64,000 nucleotides of DNA from Rhizobium etli_C (GTDB lineage Bacteria > Pseudomonadota > Alphaproteobacteria > Rhizobiales > Rhizobiaceae): assembly GCF_014198605.1 (NCBI RefSeq), contig NZ_JACIHU010000004.1; one strand, written 5' to 3'. Of this stretch, positions 16,016-24,334 are shown one piece after another; the stretch's first letter is position 1; each line of letters opens with the position of its first letter. The notes under the pieces were generated by a model, which did not search any database, was not told where the DNA came from, and saw only the letters and a list, made by a program, of their open reading frames with translations. The position numbers and the translations under genes are program-made.

Positions 16016-16978
16016 ATGAACTCTCAAGTGACAACTCATATAAGATCGACCCCCACCACGTGCTGCGGTTGCGGCAGTAATAGCTCCACCGTTGTCGCTA
16101 CCGGGCGCGACTATATATATCACGGCAGCGAAGACACCTTCAGATACGTCCGATGCGATGGATGCGGTCATTTCTATCTCAACCCGAGACCCGACATCAC
16201 TGAGCTGTCTTTGATGTACCCGGCCAACTACGGCACCTTTTCCAACAGATTTCAGGGCCGGGCAAACCTTCTTGGTAGAATAAAGACAATCGTCAATCGA
16301 AAGCGCCTGAAGAGCGTTGTCGCGCATCTCCCGTTGCGGGCAAGGGTGCTCGATGTGGGATGCGGCAATGGCGAACTTTTGATTGCACTTCGCCAGGCAC
16401 GTCCCGATCTTGAACTTTTCGGTCTGGATTGGCATTTCCCGGTTGAAACGCGTGCCGCACTGGAAAGCCAGGACATAGGTGTAATCGAGGCGCCGCTTGA
16501 AGCGGCGGAATTGCCGGCGCAGCCCTTTGATCTCATCGTCATGCTCCAGCTCATAGAGCACCTTTGGGAACCGGAAGAGAGCTTGCGGCGTCTCGTCCGC
16601 GCGTTGGCGAAAGATGGCCGGCTGTTGATCGAAACTCCCAATCCCGACGGCTGGGACAGACGGTTGTTTGCGCGCTGCTCGTGGGGCGGGTATTATTTCC
16701 CGCGGCACCTGAACCTCTATAATTTCGAGCGCTTGGCCGAACTCCTGAACAGGGTGGGATTGGCTGTTGAATCCCAACGCAGTCTTCCAGCGCCTTTGAT
16801 CTGGGCTTACTCCCTTCAAGGAGCTGTGCAAGCGCGCTTCGGCTGGAAAACTTCCTTGACTAAGCTTTTCGCTGTCAAAAATATACCGTTGGTTGCGGCT
16901 TTTGCTTTCCTTGACACCGCCGCTATCGCGATGAAGTTGACGACGTCGAACCAACAGGCAATTTCAAGAAAGGTATAG
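16016..16978 (+). CDS. SAM-dependent methyltransferase with N-terminal zinc-ribbon-like motif
   Basis: A 320-residue protein. The N terminus has a cysteine cluster, CCGCGS at about 16-21 and CDGCGH at 47-52, a CxxC-type zinc knuckle often seen in C-methyltransferase-like sugar enzymes, followed by FYLNPRPDI. Motif I VLDVGCGNGELL lies at 111-122, with FDLIVMLQLIEHLWEPEESL and GRLLIETPNPDGWD downstream. The family resembles Methyltransf_23-type enzymes of O-antigen loci. I chose ATG 16016 over the in-frame TTG at 16001. It is the last plus-strand gene of the island. Confidence 0.85.
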   Translation: MNSQVTTHIRSTPTTCCGCGSNSSTVVATGRDYIYHGSEDTFRYVRCDGCGHFYLNPRPDITELSLMYPANYGTFSNRFQGRANLLGRIKTIVNRKRLKSVVAHLPLRARVLDVGCGNGELLIALRQARPDLELFGLDWHFPVETRAALESQDIGVIEAPLEAAELPAQPFDLIVMLQLIEHLWEPEESLRRLVRALAKDGRLLIETPNPDGWDRRLFARCSWGGYYFPRHLNLYNFERLAELLNRVGLAVESQRSLPAPLIWAYSLQGAVQARFGWKTSLTKLFAVKNIPLVAAFAFLDTAAIAMKLTTSNQQAISRKV

Positions 16979-17021
16979 GCGCGAGCCGACCTGCTGCTGC
17001 TTTCCTGACGATCCTGTGGAG

Positions 17022-17780
17022 CTACCGTCTCTTGAATAAGAGATCCGCTCCGTAGACATCCGCGCGGTTTCCCGTCACGCCACTGTTGCGGCCCTCAAAC
17101 CGAGCGGCCAGATCAAAGCCCATTTCATCAGCGATTCCTCTCAGTGAGGCTTCGGAAATTGTCTGGTGCGGGTAACGTATCGCAACATTTTCGAATCCTT
17201 CAGGCACCGGCCCGGCCCCATTGTCGAAAAGCCGGGATGACTGAACAGTGAAAAGCTTCCTGATCGAGAAAGAATTCCTCGCCAGATATGCGTACCGAGT
17301 TGTCCTGCTCAGAGCCTCACGCCACAATGTCTCTGGATCGGAAAGATATTGAAGTGTCCCACTGCTATAGAACACATCGAACTCTGGCGGCAGTTGGTCG
17401 GAGAAAGATATCCCCGGCCTCAGGGCCTGTGCGGCGTCCGCCATCGACTTGGTCTCCACGACCGTAAAAGACCAGGCGGGGTACTGCTCTCGCAGAACGG
17501 CGCACATTTCCCCAGCAGATCCGCCGAAGTCGACGAACCGGCCGGCAGGGATATCCATGGCGGGCAGGAGATCTGCCGGTGGTTGGACATAAGCCTGCTC
17601 CTGGCCAATTAACCGCCGTGATCGTTCTATCCGGAATGCTGTAAGGCGCATATCCCCATAGGCGGGCGCCGCCGCCGCCGCTTTGCTCCATGATTTGTAC
17701 AACCGCTCACGCGTCCGCCAGTTATTTACGGCTGCAACTGCGGCGCTAGGTAGAACCTGTTTGACGAGACGTTTGAGCAT
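17022..17780 (-). CDS. TIGR04325-like methyltransferase
   Basis: A 252-residue protein with a basic/hydrophobic N terminus (MLKRLVKQVLPSAAVAAVNN) and a WSKAA element near residue 31. A SAM motif RFVDFGGSAGEM lies at 81-92, VVETKSMADAA follows, then PPEFDVFYSSGTLQYLSDPE. This matches the TIGR04325 putative methyltransferase family found in polysaccharide clusters. It is convergent with the plus-strand genes and closes the island on the right. Its 5' end and upstream DNA are repeated, in inverted orientation, at the island's left edge, where only an N-terminal remnant persists. Confidence 0.82.
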   Translation of the reverse strand: MLKRLVKQVLPSAAVAAVNNWRTRERLYKSWSKAAAAAPAYGDMRLTAFRIERSRRLIGQEQAYVQPPADLLPAMDIPAGRFVDFGGSAGEMCAVLREQYPAWSFTVVETKSMADAAQALRPGISFSDQLPPEFDVFYSSGTLQYLSDPETLWREALSRTTRYAYLARNSFSIRKLFTVQSSRLFDNGAGPVPEGFENVAIRYPHQTISEASLRGIADEMGFDLAARFEGRNSGVTGNRADVYGADLLFKRR

Positions 17781-17900
17781 GACGGGCCGTTTTTCGATTG
17801 ATGAAGTGAAGACAGTCAAGGATGAACTGACCGTCTACAACACCAACGGGCTCCCGGCTACCAGTAGTTTTATAGCGGCACGAACCCAATTTAAGGACTC
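17717..17900. repeat. Right copy of ~165-bp imperfect inverted repeat flanking the island
   Basis: The reverse complement of 17720-17880 aligns with 8340-8500, covering the start of the TIGR04325-like gene plus about 100 bp upstream. Blocks shared by both copies include GTGTTGTAGACGGTC and CCTAGC-CCGCAGTTGCAGC. The repeat ends just before the stop of the tail lysozyme gene at 17929. Confidence 0.7.
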
Positions 17901-17928
17901 GCATTTCGGTCTGGGAGCCTCGATCGGG

Positions 17929-19926
17929 CTACGACAGGCCACCTTGCTGCCGAGCAAGGAGCGCGCGGACGAGGGCGGCCCCCGGCCCTTCGCGGGTTTG
18001 CTTCATCGTCTGCCGCGGATTGCGAGAGGCCGGCCGCGGTGTCGGAACGGGCACGTTGGCGGACGGAGCGAAGGGATCGTCGCCAGGCTGAGCGGGCGAA
18101 ATCACCGGCTGCTGGCGGCGCTCGTCCGTCGTGATCTGCGGATCGGGATATTCCGGCCTCGGCGTCGGAATGGGCACGGTCGGCGTGGCCTGCGCGGCGG
18201 GCTGTGCCGCGATCGCCGCTTCAATCATGCTGTCGGGGTAGAGGGCGCCCGATGTCCCCTGCTCCTGCGTGATGAGGGCGCGAACGAACTTCTTTGCCAT
18301 GGCCGGGTCATTCAAGCGCAAATCGTCGTCAGGGCCGATGCCCATGGACCGCGCAATGTTGGCGGCCGCCGTAAACGAGTCGGGCGTCCATCCGCTTTTT
18401 CCAGCGATGATCTGGTTCGGCGTCAGCATGCCTTGTCGATACTTCCTCATGATCTGCCAGACATTGTGCTCCATGCCCGCTTCCGGCGTGGCATAGACGA
18501 CTTGCGGATCGCCCTGATCGGTGTTCTCGGAGGGGCCGATGATCCCCGGCCTCTTCTGCCCGACGTACTTGAGATTGGTGGGATTGTTATTGCGCATACC
18601 GGCCGGCAGCTCGGCGCGACGAACCGAATCGGACAGAATGGTCTTAAGCTCGCCGCCATCATTGGCGGATCCGGCAGCCCCGCCACCGGCAGCCGGCGCC
18701 GCGGGCTGTTGGCGGCGCTCGTCGGTCGTCATCTCCGGGTCGCGATATCCGGGCCTCATCGAGGGAATGGGGCCATTGTCAGGCAACGGAGCGAAGACAT
18801 CGCCATCCGGCTCATCGGCCGCCATCGGCGGTTCGCGGCGATAGTCGGTCGTCACCAGCGGATTGCGATAGGGCCTCGGGGTCGGAACGGGCGGGTTGGC
18901 CGGCGGCGCGAGGGGATCGCCAGCGCCTTCCACCAGAAACTGCTGCAGAAAGCCATTTGCCTGCTCGGTTCTGCGGGCAGCCTCGCCGCCCGGCTGATCG
19001 TAGCCGGCAAATCGCCAGGCATTGTTCATCAGGCGCTGCGCTTCCTCGACCGATCTTGCGGCGTTCAGCCTGGCGACCAGGCGGGGATCCTCCTGCAGGA
19101 AGAACTCGGCCTGCGTCTGCGGGCTGATCGCACCCGGCTGTTCGCCCCTGGCGGCCGCGAAGTTGTAGAGGTTCTGCAGGCGGGCGTCGCGCCACGACAT
19201 GATGCCGCCCGATGTGCCCGGCTTTCCGCTTTGGCTCGGATCGGACCATGAGCCGTTGGCTCTCTTCGGCGAGAAGCTGCTTTCGGCCTGCCCCGTCGAG
19301 GCAATGGCGGCGAGTCCAAAGGGATTCGAGACCTTGGTTTTCACCGTCCTCATGAAGTCGCCGTAGAGGGCGCTGTCGACAGGCTGTGCGGCCGATCCAC
19401 GGCGATGGCCGGTGGTCCCCTGCGGATCGCGATTGGGTCGCTGCGTCGGGATTGGTGGATTGTCGGGCAGCGGAGCGAAAGCATCGTCGCCGGGCTGCTC
19501 CTGGCGATAATCCGTTGTGACGAGCGGGTCGCGATGGGGTCGCGGCGTCGGAACCGGGGGGTTGTGGGGCAATGGGGCGAAGAGGCCGGCGCCGGGCTGA
19601 GCGGCCGGAGGCGCAGCCTCTCCGGGGCGGCCCTCTGCCGCCGCGGGATCCGGATAGAGGGGGCGCTCGCCGGGAATGGGCGGGTTGTCAGGCAGCGGCG
19701 GGAAGTCGCCGCTGCCAGGCTCGCCGGCTGCCGCCTGCTGCTCCTGCCTGCGGATCGCCAGCCCGCCCATCAGGGCCTGGACGAGACGTGCGGCTCCTTC
19801 CCAGGGGGATTTGACCGGGCCTGTATCCATGCCCTGCTGCAGCATGGCGTAAGCCAGCCGCTTGCGCTCGTCGCTGAGGTCTTCCTGTGTCTTGCCCGTA
19901 TTGCCGCCGAAATTGGTTGGGATCAT
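17929..19926 (-). CDS. Tail protein with two wall-degrading domains and Pro-rich repeats
   Basis: A 665-residue protein. Residues 1-62 match the small neighbour at 20064-20378 (GKTQEDLSDERKRLAYAMLQ). Proline-rich linkers of about 25 residues, consensus PxPTPRPxxRDPxxTTDxRR, recur near 85-175, 343-405 and 583-640. Domain A (about 187-332) looks like a phage tail lysozyme (AIASTGQAESSFSPKRANG, Glu215 a likely catalytic residue). Domain B (about 441-572) begins LPAGMRNNNPTNLKY, as in virion lytic transglycosylases such as P5-type proteins. It probably locally opens peptidoglycan during DNA entry. The start ATG overlaps (ATGA) the end of a leftover S74 fragment. Confidence 0.75.
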   Translation of the reverse strand: MIPTNFGGNTGKTQEDLSDERKRLAYAMLQQGMDTGPVKSPWEGAARLVQALMGGLAIRRQEQQAAAGEPGSGDFPPLPDNPPIPGERPLYPDPAAAEGRPGEAAPPAAQPGAGLFAPLPHNPPVPTPRPHRDPLVTTDYRQEQPGDDAFAPLPDNPPIPTQRPNRDPQGTTGHRRGSAAQPVDSALYGDFMRTVKTKVSNPFGLAAIASTGQAESSFSPKRANGSWSDPSQSGKPGTSGGIMSWRDARLQNLYNFAAARGEQPGAISPQTQAEFFLQEDPRLVARLNAARSVEEAQRLMNNAWRFAGYDQPGGEAARRTEQANGFLQQFLVEGAGDPLAPPANPPVPTPRPYRNPLVTTDYRREPPMAADEPDGDVFAPLPDNGPIPSMRPGYRDPEMTTDERRQQPAAPAAGGGAAGSANDGGELKTILSDSVRRAELPAGMRNNNPTNLKYVGQKRPGIIGPSENTDQGDPQVVYATPEAGMEHNVWQIMRKYRQGMLTPNQIIAGKSGWTPDSFTAAANIARSMGIGPDDDLRLNDPAMAKKFVRALITQEQGTSGALYPDSMIEAAIAAQPAAQATPTVPIPTPRPEYPDPQITTDERRQQPVISPAQPGDDPFAPSANVPVPTPRPASRNPRQTMKQTREGPGAALVRALLARQQGGLS

Positions 19927-20043
19927 GCCACTGCCCTTTCGTAGTCGACGCGGTCGAAGCCGTTTGCTTGTTCGAACACTGCGTCGGGATGAATCTTGTG
20001 TAGATCGTCGGACACGAGGCCGATCCAGTTCGGGCGGCCGTCC
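19923..20043 (-). pseudogene. Remnant of an S74 auto-chaperone C terminus
   Basis: After a TAG near 20043 the minus strand reads KDGRPNWIGLVSDDL, then HKIHPDAVFEQANGFDRVDY and ERAVA before a stop. This mirrors the end of the intact neighbour at 20375 (GLMSDDVREIHPEAVFEHED, GFDRVDYERAVA). It is a partial copy left by tandem duplication of the unit [S74 C terminus plus following gene]. Confidence 0.75.
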
Positions 20044-20063
20044 TTCTATCGTTGGAGGATGCT

Positions 20064-20378
20064 TCAGCCGCCGGCCGGCTTCATCGACTTGCCCCCAAAG
20101 AGCAGCGACAGGAAGCCGGGAAAGGGCGCGGGTGCGGAAGACGCGGCCGCCGGCGCGCCGGTCCCTGCATCGGCTCCCGGCTGCTGCGCCTGCTTCTGGT
20201 GGCGGAACGCCAGGCCGCCGAGCCCGCCTTCTGCCAGCCGCGCCACCCCTTCCCAGGGAGATTTGACCGGGCTCGTATCCATGCCCTGCTGCAGCATGGC
20301 GTAGGCCAGCCGCTTGCGTTGGTCGCTGAGGTCTTCCTGCGTCTTGCCGGTATCGCCGCCGAAGATGAATGACTTCAT
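20064..20378 (-). CDS. Small phage tail protein, paralogue of the tail lysozyme N terminus
   Basis: A 104-residue protein starting MKSFIFGGDTGKTQEDLSDQ. Residues 1-60 are nearly identical in pattern to the N terminus of the 665-residue tail protein, including KRLAYAMLQQGMD and VKSPWEG. It then ends in an Ala/Pro/Gly-rich tail (PFPGFLSLLFGGKSMKPAGG). The ATG overlaps the stop of the S74 protein. It looks like the undecorated ancestral form of the module; the larger copy acquired lysozyme domains. A virion-internal or assembly role is guessed from position. Confidence 0.65.
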   Translation of the reverse strand: MKSFIFGGDTGKTQEDLSDQRKRLAYAMLQQGMDTSPVKSPWEGVARLAEGGLGGLAFRHQKQAQQPGADAGTGAPAAASSAPAPFPGFLSLLFGGKSMKPAGG

Positions 20379-21379
20379 GCGACCGCCCTTTCGTAGTCGA
20401 CGCGGTCGAAGCCATCCTCATGTTCGAACACCGCTTCCGGATGGATTTCGCGGACATCGTCGGACATCAGGCCGAGCTGCCTGGGGCCGCCCTCCTTGTA
20501 GCGGAAGGCGTAAACCGGCAGGCCGTTATCAAGCGTGCCGACGCGTTTGATGTCTTCCTTCAGCCGCCGGTCGGACTTCGCCCAGCCGCCGAGGAGTGTT
20601 CCGCCGAGGCCGAAGAGGCCGCCCATGGCGGCGTTCGACTGGGCGGCCTGGCGGTCGTAGAGGCCCATTTTCTGGTTGAAGTTCTCGTTGATCAGGCCGG
20701 CCTGGTCGACGGTCGGCAGCTGCGTCGTCGGCGTGTTGACGTAGTTTGGCTGATGCACCTGCGAGCCCGACATCAGCGCCGAAATCTCGTTCAGCGGCTG
20801 GTTGCGCTCGGTCAGGATGGCATTCTGGGCGTTGGAATACATGTCGCCGAGATATTGGTCGGAGGCGGCCTGCTTGCGGGTGGAAAAATCGCGCATGGCG
20901 TTGTCGTAAGCCGCCGAGCCCATCGAGATACCCTTGTCGGCCAGGCTCTGCTGAAGGCTCGACTGATCGCGGTCCCACTGGTTGTTGAAGCCGGACTGCC
21001 AGTGGTCATTGACATATTTGTCGACATTGCCGGCGCTGAGATCGACATTGGTGCCGAGAATGCCGGAGACCTTGGCCGTCTGGTCGTTGGCGAGCCTGGC
21101 AAGGCCGAGCTGGGTCTGCTGCGTCTGGTCGTAGATCGCCTGATTCTCAGGCGAATAGGTCTGATAGGCGGAATAGGTCGGCAGCTTATAGGTCTTGCCG
21201 TTCTGGTCGGTCATCGTCTGATAGCCGGTGACCTTGTATTCCAGCGCGCCGTCGGGCGTGTACTGGTTGGTGTGGCTCAAGCCGGCATTGGCAATCGCGG
21301 TGTCGACGTTGGTGGCCGTCTGCGCCGCTGCGGTCTGGGTCGGATCAGGCGCCTTCAGGGCCTTTGGCGTGGAGACCAT
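20375..21379 (-). CDS. Tail fibre/ejection-type protein with C-terminal S74 intramolecular chaperone
   Basis: A 334-residue protein. The first 260 residues are Gln/Asn/Ala-rich and helical (NAGLSHTNQYTPDGALEY, then QQTQLGLARLANDQT), like internal virion or fibre proteins of rhizobial podophage-like phages. The C terminus has the S74 (ICA) signature KSDRRLKEDIKRVG, LPVYAFRYKEGG, LGLMSDDVREIHPEAV, with a putative self-cleavage site at the Ser-Asp of KSDRRLKED. Such domains help trimer folding and then cut themselves off. It overlaps the GNAT gene upstream by 35 bp and the small tail gene downstream by 4 bp. Confidence 0.8.
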   Translation of the reverse strand: MVSTPKALKAPDPTQTAAAQTATNVDTAIANAGLSHTNQYTPDGALEYKVTGYQTMTDQNGKTYKLPTYSAYQTYSPENQAIYDQTQQTQLGLARLANDQTAKVSGILGTNVDLSAGNVDKYVNDHWQSGFNNQWDRDQSSLQQSLADKGISMGSAAYDNAMRDFSTRKQAASDQYLGDMYSNAQNAILTERNQPLNEISALMSGSQVHQPNYVNTPTTQLPTVDQAGLINENFNQKMGLYDRQAAQSNAAMGGLFGLGGTLLGGWAKSDRRLKEDIKRVGTLDNGLPVYAFRYKEGGPRQLGLMSDDVREIHPEAVFEHEDGFDRVDYERAVA

Positions 21380-21761
21380 AGGGAAAATCCTCTTTGATGA
21401 TTCCGTAAAGCAGGCCGTCGCAATCGCCGAAATAGCCGCGCTGGCGGCCTTCCGGCTCAGCGCCGAGCCTGGCGAGCAGCGTCTGGGCGTTGGTGTTGTC
21501 GGCGCGGGTGCGGCAGGTGGCGCGGCGGCAGCCGAGCTGGCGGGTGACGTAGTCGAACACCGCCCGCAGCAGCGTCAGCGACAGCCGGTCGGCGGCGAGC
21601 GAGATCTCGACATCGTGGCCGGTCCAGACGTTGAAGACGAAGCCGGCGATGATCCGGCCGCGGTCGACATGGGCCAATGCGGTATAGGGCGGGTGGAATT
21701 CCACCCCGATCCTGGCCCCGACCCAGGCGGCGATCTCGGCGCTGGGTTCGCTGACGATCAA
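21345..21761 (-). CDS. GNAT-fold N-acetyltransferase-like protein in the tail module
   Basis: A 138-residue product from a TTG at 21761 that overlaps the preceding stop (TTGA); GAGAGGGG lies just upstream. The sequence has the GNAT outline: RIIAGFVFNVWTGHDVEIS, an RLSLTLLRAVFDYV helix, then CRTRADNTNAQTLLARLGAE and a GYFGDCDGLLYGI strand. The R/Q-x-x-G-x-A loop is not well preserved. Phages of alphaproteobacteria often carry such a gene beside tail genes, but its target is unknown. The longer open frame upstream is a shadow of the nozzle gene. Confidence 0.65.
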   Translation of the reverse strand: MIVSEPSAEIAAWVGARIGVEFHPPYTALAHVDRGRIIAGFVFNVWTGHDVEISLAADRLSLTLLRAVFDYVTRQLGCRRATCRTRADNTNAQTLLARLGAEPEGRQRGYFGDCDGLLYGIIKEDFPYGLHAKGPEGA

Positions 21762-23581
21762 ATCGGCGCGCCCCTCTCGTAAAGCACCGAGCCGCCGACG
21801 ACCGCGGCCTCCGAGACCGAGCCCGACGAGCCGGAGATCAGCGCCCGGATCGTCGGCGCTAAGGCCGACCCGGCGCCGCCGGCGGAAGCGAATTTGCGCA
21901 CCAGCGAAATGCCGGGGAATTTCGCCACACCCCAGACCGCCGTTCCCCATTTGGCCGCCGCATTGTTCTCGACCGACGACAGCAGCGCGGTCGGCACCTT
22001 GGTCTGGTAGTCGACCGAGATACCGCCATACATCAGCGTCGAGACGCCGATCTGCGCCGTCACCCCGATCAGCTTCGACAGCTTGGTCGAGAGCCCGTCG
22101 CCATACCGGCTCCAGGCGCCGACCATCAGCGCGTCGATCGCCGCGCCATTGTCGTTCGCCCCGACTTCCGCCTCGCAGAGGGTGCCGTCGGCCGCGCCGA
22201 AGAACAGCCGGTCCTGCCATGTCGCCCAGCAGGAGGCGGGCATGCCGACGAAGCGGCACCAGGCGCCGGTTTCGGTGTTCATGACATATTGATAGGGGCC
22301 GAAGGAGGACGGCAGGTTGACGATCGCCATTTGCCGCGCCGGAAAGCTCGAAAGCTGCCACTCCTGCGAGGTCGTGCCTGATGCCGCCACCGTCTCGCGC
22401 CAGGTCGGGCCGATCCTCGCAGTGATCGCCCCGAGGCTGGTGGCGCCGCGATCGAGCTGCACCGCCTTGGTGATCGGCACGATGCCATCGGTCGTCATGA
22501 TCGCGAGATCGGCGCCGACCGAGAGCAGGCAGCGGTCGCTGCCGAGCGGCCGGCCGAGCTTGAAGGTGCCGATCAAGCCCCAATTGGAAGCACTCGAAGG
22601 ATCCGATCCCTGGAAGACGATCACCTCGCCCTCCGAGGAGATCAGCACCAGGCACTGCTGCAGGCCTGTCGCAACCGGGATCGTCCAGACATTGATCGCC
22701 ACCAGCGTGCCGCCATATTTCATGTTGCCGCCGACCGGCAGAACGGTGGCGGCGCCGCTGACGGCGTCGGTGGCGAGATACCAGACATTCGTCGAGTTCT
22801 TCTCGATGAACCACAGGCGCGAGCGATAGGCGGTGACGGCGCTGAGCAGCGAGGCGTCTGATATGCCTGTTATCATCGTCGAAGCGACATAGGGCGTGGC
22901 GACCGTGCCCTTTTCCAGCTGCGCATTGGTGACCGTTCCCGTCACGGTGGCGACAAGCGTGCCGGCGGCCGGGGTGAAGGCGAGCGACACCCGGTTGCCG
23001 GCGCCCGTCCCGTTCAGCGTGCCGGAGAAGGCGCCCGAAAGGGTGACCGAGCCGGTGCCGAAGAAGCTTAGCGTGTAGGCCGTGTTGCGCACCGCGACAT
23101 TCTGGGTGGCGAGCGATGCTGTGCCGACCAGGAAATTATTCGTCCAGGAGGTGCCGTTGAAGATCAGCGGCGTGTCGAGGCCGTTGACGAGGCGCAGGAA
23201 TTCCTGGCCGGCCGGGTTGGTATATTGCTGCACCGAACAATGGGCGCTGGCGAGGCCCGAGACGACGGGCGCGCCGGCAGCACCGCCCACCGTGACGTCG
23301 AAGATCTTGTCGCCGGCGGCGGCAAACAGCCGGTTGGTCACGCCGGAATAGGGAATGACCGTCTGCACGTCGGCGCCGAGACCGGTGGAATAGGCGAGGA
23401 AACCGTAGCGGGCGCGCACCCGGTTTGCCTCGGGAAAGAAATTATCGAGCTGGAAGGCCGCATCTTCGGGCATATCGGCCATCTCGACATCGGTTCGCCA
23501 GCCGCCGATCGGCGCGATCCAGTCTTTGCCGGGCGAAACGCGGCGGGTGCGGCCGTTCGGGGGGACAGGTCTGCGGGTCAT
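21758..23581 (-). CDS. Putative tail nozzle/tube protein (P22 gp10-like role)
   Basis: A 607-residue, beta-rich protein. Its ATG at 23581 overlaps the upstream stop (ATGA). An N-terminal GGWRTDVEMADMPEDAAFQL and DNFFPEANRVRARYGF segment is followed by repeated blade-like elements (YRSRLWFIEKNSTNVWYLAT, QDRLFFGAADGTLCEAEV, NTETGAWCRFVGMP). This is how propeller-like packaged-DNA-stabilisation or nozzle proteins of podoviruses look. The order capsid, connector, this gene, then fibre/ejection genes supports a neck/tail role. The identity is inferred from fold character and position rather than a firm family match. Confidence 0.6.
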   Translation of the reverse strand: MTRRPVPPNGRTRRVSPGKDWIAPIGGWRTDVEMADMPEDAAFQLDNFFPEANRVRARYGFLAYSTGLGADVQTVIPYSGVTNRLFAAAGDKIFDVTVGGAAGAPVVSGLASAHCSVQQYTNPAGQEFLRLVNGLDTPLIFNGTSWTNNFLVGTASLATQNVAVRNTAYTLSFFGTGSVTLSGAFSGTLNGTGAGNRVSLAFTPAAGTLVATVTGTVTNAQLEKGTVATPYVASTMITGISDASLLSAVTAYRSRLWFIEKNSTNVWYLATDAVSGAATVLPVGGNMKYGGTLVAINVWTIPVATGLQQCLVLISSEGEVIVFQGSDPSSASNWGLIGTFKLGRPLGSDRCLLSVGADLAIMTTDGIVPITKAVQLDRGATSLGAITARIGPTWRETVAASGTTSQEWQLSSFPARQMAIVNLPSSFGPYQYVMNTETGAWCRFVGMPASCWATWQDRLFFGAADGTLCEAEVGANDNGAAIDALMVGAWSRYGDGLSTKLSKLIGVTAQIGVSTLMYGGISVDYQTKVPTALLSSVENNAAAKWGTAVWGVAKFPGISLVRKFASAGGAGSALAPTIRALISGSSGSVSEAAVVGGSVLYERGAPI

Positions 23582-24282
23582 GGGATTTGTACCGTGATCG
23601 TGCCGGGCCAAAAGTTCTCGGGCTGTCCCCTCGCCGGCAGCGAGAGGTCGACGGGGCTTGCGGCGCGGTCGGCGCCGATGGCGGCTTCCTTGGTTCGTTC
23701 GAAGCTGGCGAGCTCCTCGCCATAGTCGAGGCCCTTGGCCCGCTTCCAGCGCCAGATCAGCGAGAGTTCGAGAAGCTCTTCGGGAAAGCGGGCCGTATCG
23801 GTGTCGTTGGCCCAGTTGCCGGCCGCGGCGGCGCCGCCGTTCACCGCCACCCAGAAGCCGGAGACATAGGCATATTCCATCGTCTCGCCGGCAACGTTCG
23901 GATAGATGTCGAGCTTGCCGCCCGCCATGCGCCAGATCTGCGGCACCGGATTGGCATTGAGGATGGTCTGGCGCTGCCAGGTCTGCGGCTCCACCGGGCC
24001 GTTCAGCGACCAGAGGCGCGAGACGTTCCAGATCCTGGCATTGGCGGCGAAGCGGTCCCAGTCGCCGGGCGGCTCGGCCGGCTCCGGGTTGGCGCCGGTC
24101 GCTTCGAATTGCCGCCGCACCATCAGCGCCGACCAGTCATGGGCCCGCATCAGGTCGCGGCCGGCGCGGGTGGAGAGGATGCGCAGCTGCATGATCTGCG
24201 GATCCGCCGAGGACATGACGGCCGTCGGCGGATCGAGGTCGATCTCGGCGCAGACGTTCTGAATGATGGTCAGGAGCGACAT
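23578..24282 (-). CDS. Head-tail adaptor/connector protein
   Basis: A 234-residue protein starting MSLLTIIQNVCAEIDLD at 24282. Conserved pieces include LRILSTRAGRDLMRAHDW, WQRQTILNANPVPQIWRMAG and FPEELLELSLIWRWKRAKG. This acidic/helical N terminus followed by short beta elements is seen in tail-accessory or adaptor proteins that sit between portal and nozzle (P22 gp4-like position). Its stop overlaps the next start. The upstream part of the frame reads through a palindromic repeat and is not coding. Confidence 0.6.
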   Translation of the reverse strand: MSLLTIIQNVCAEIDLDPPTAVMSSADPQIMQLRILSTRAGRDLMRAHDWSALMVRRQFEATGANPEPAEPPGDWDRFAANARIWNVSRLWSLNGPVEPQTWQRQTILNANPVPQIWRMAGGKLDIYPNVAGETMEYAYVSGFWVAVNGGAAAAGNWANDTDTARFPEELLELSLIWRWKRAKGLDYGEELASFERTKEAAIGADRAASPVDLSLPARGQPENFWPGTITVQIP

Positions 24283-24334
24283 GCGGGGGATCTCCGGTTC
24301 AGCGCAGTTGGCGTGGGGGTAAGGTGTGCCGTGT

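Noticed and set aside
17683..19251. Long plus-strand open frame starting inside the inverted repeat
   Set aside because: Most of it is the antisense shadow of the tail lysozyme gene. The first part looks protein-like, but its match to the left repeat copy shows no codon-position bias and that copy has a stop.
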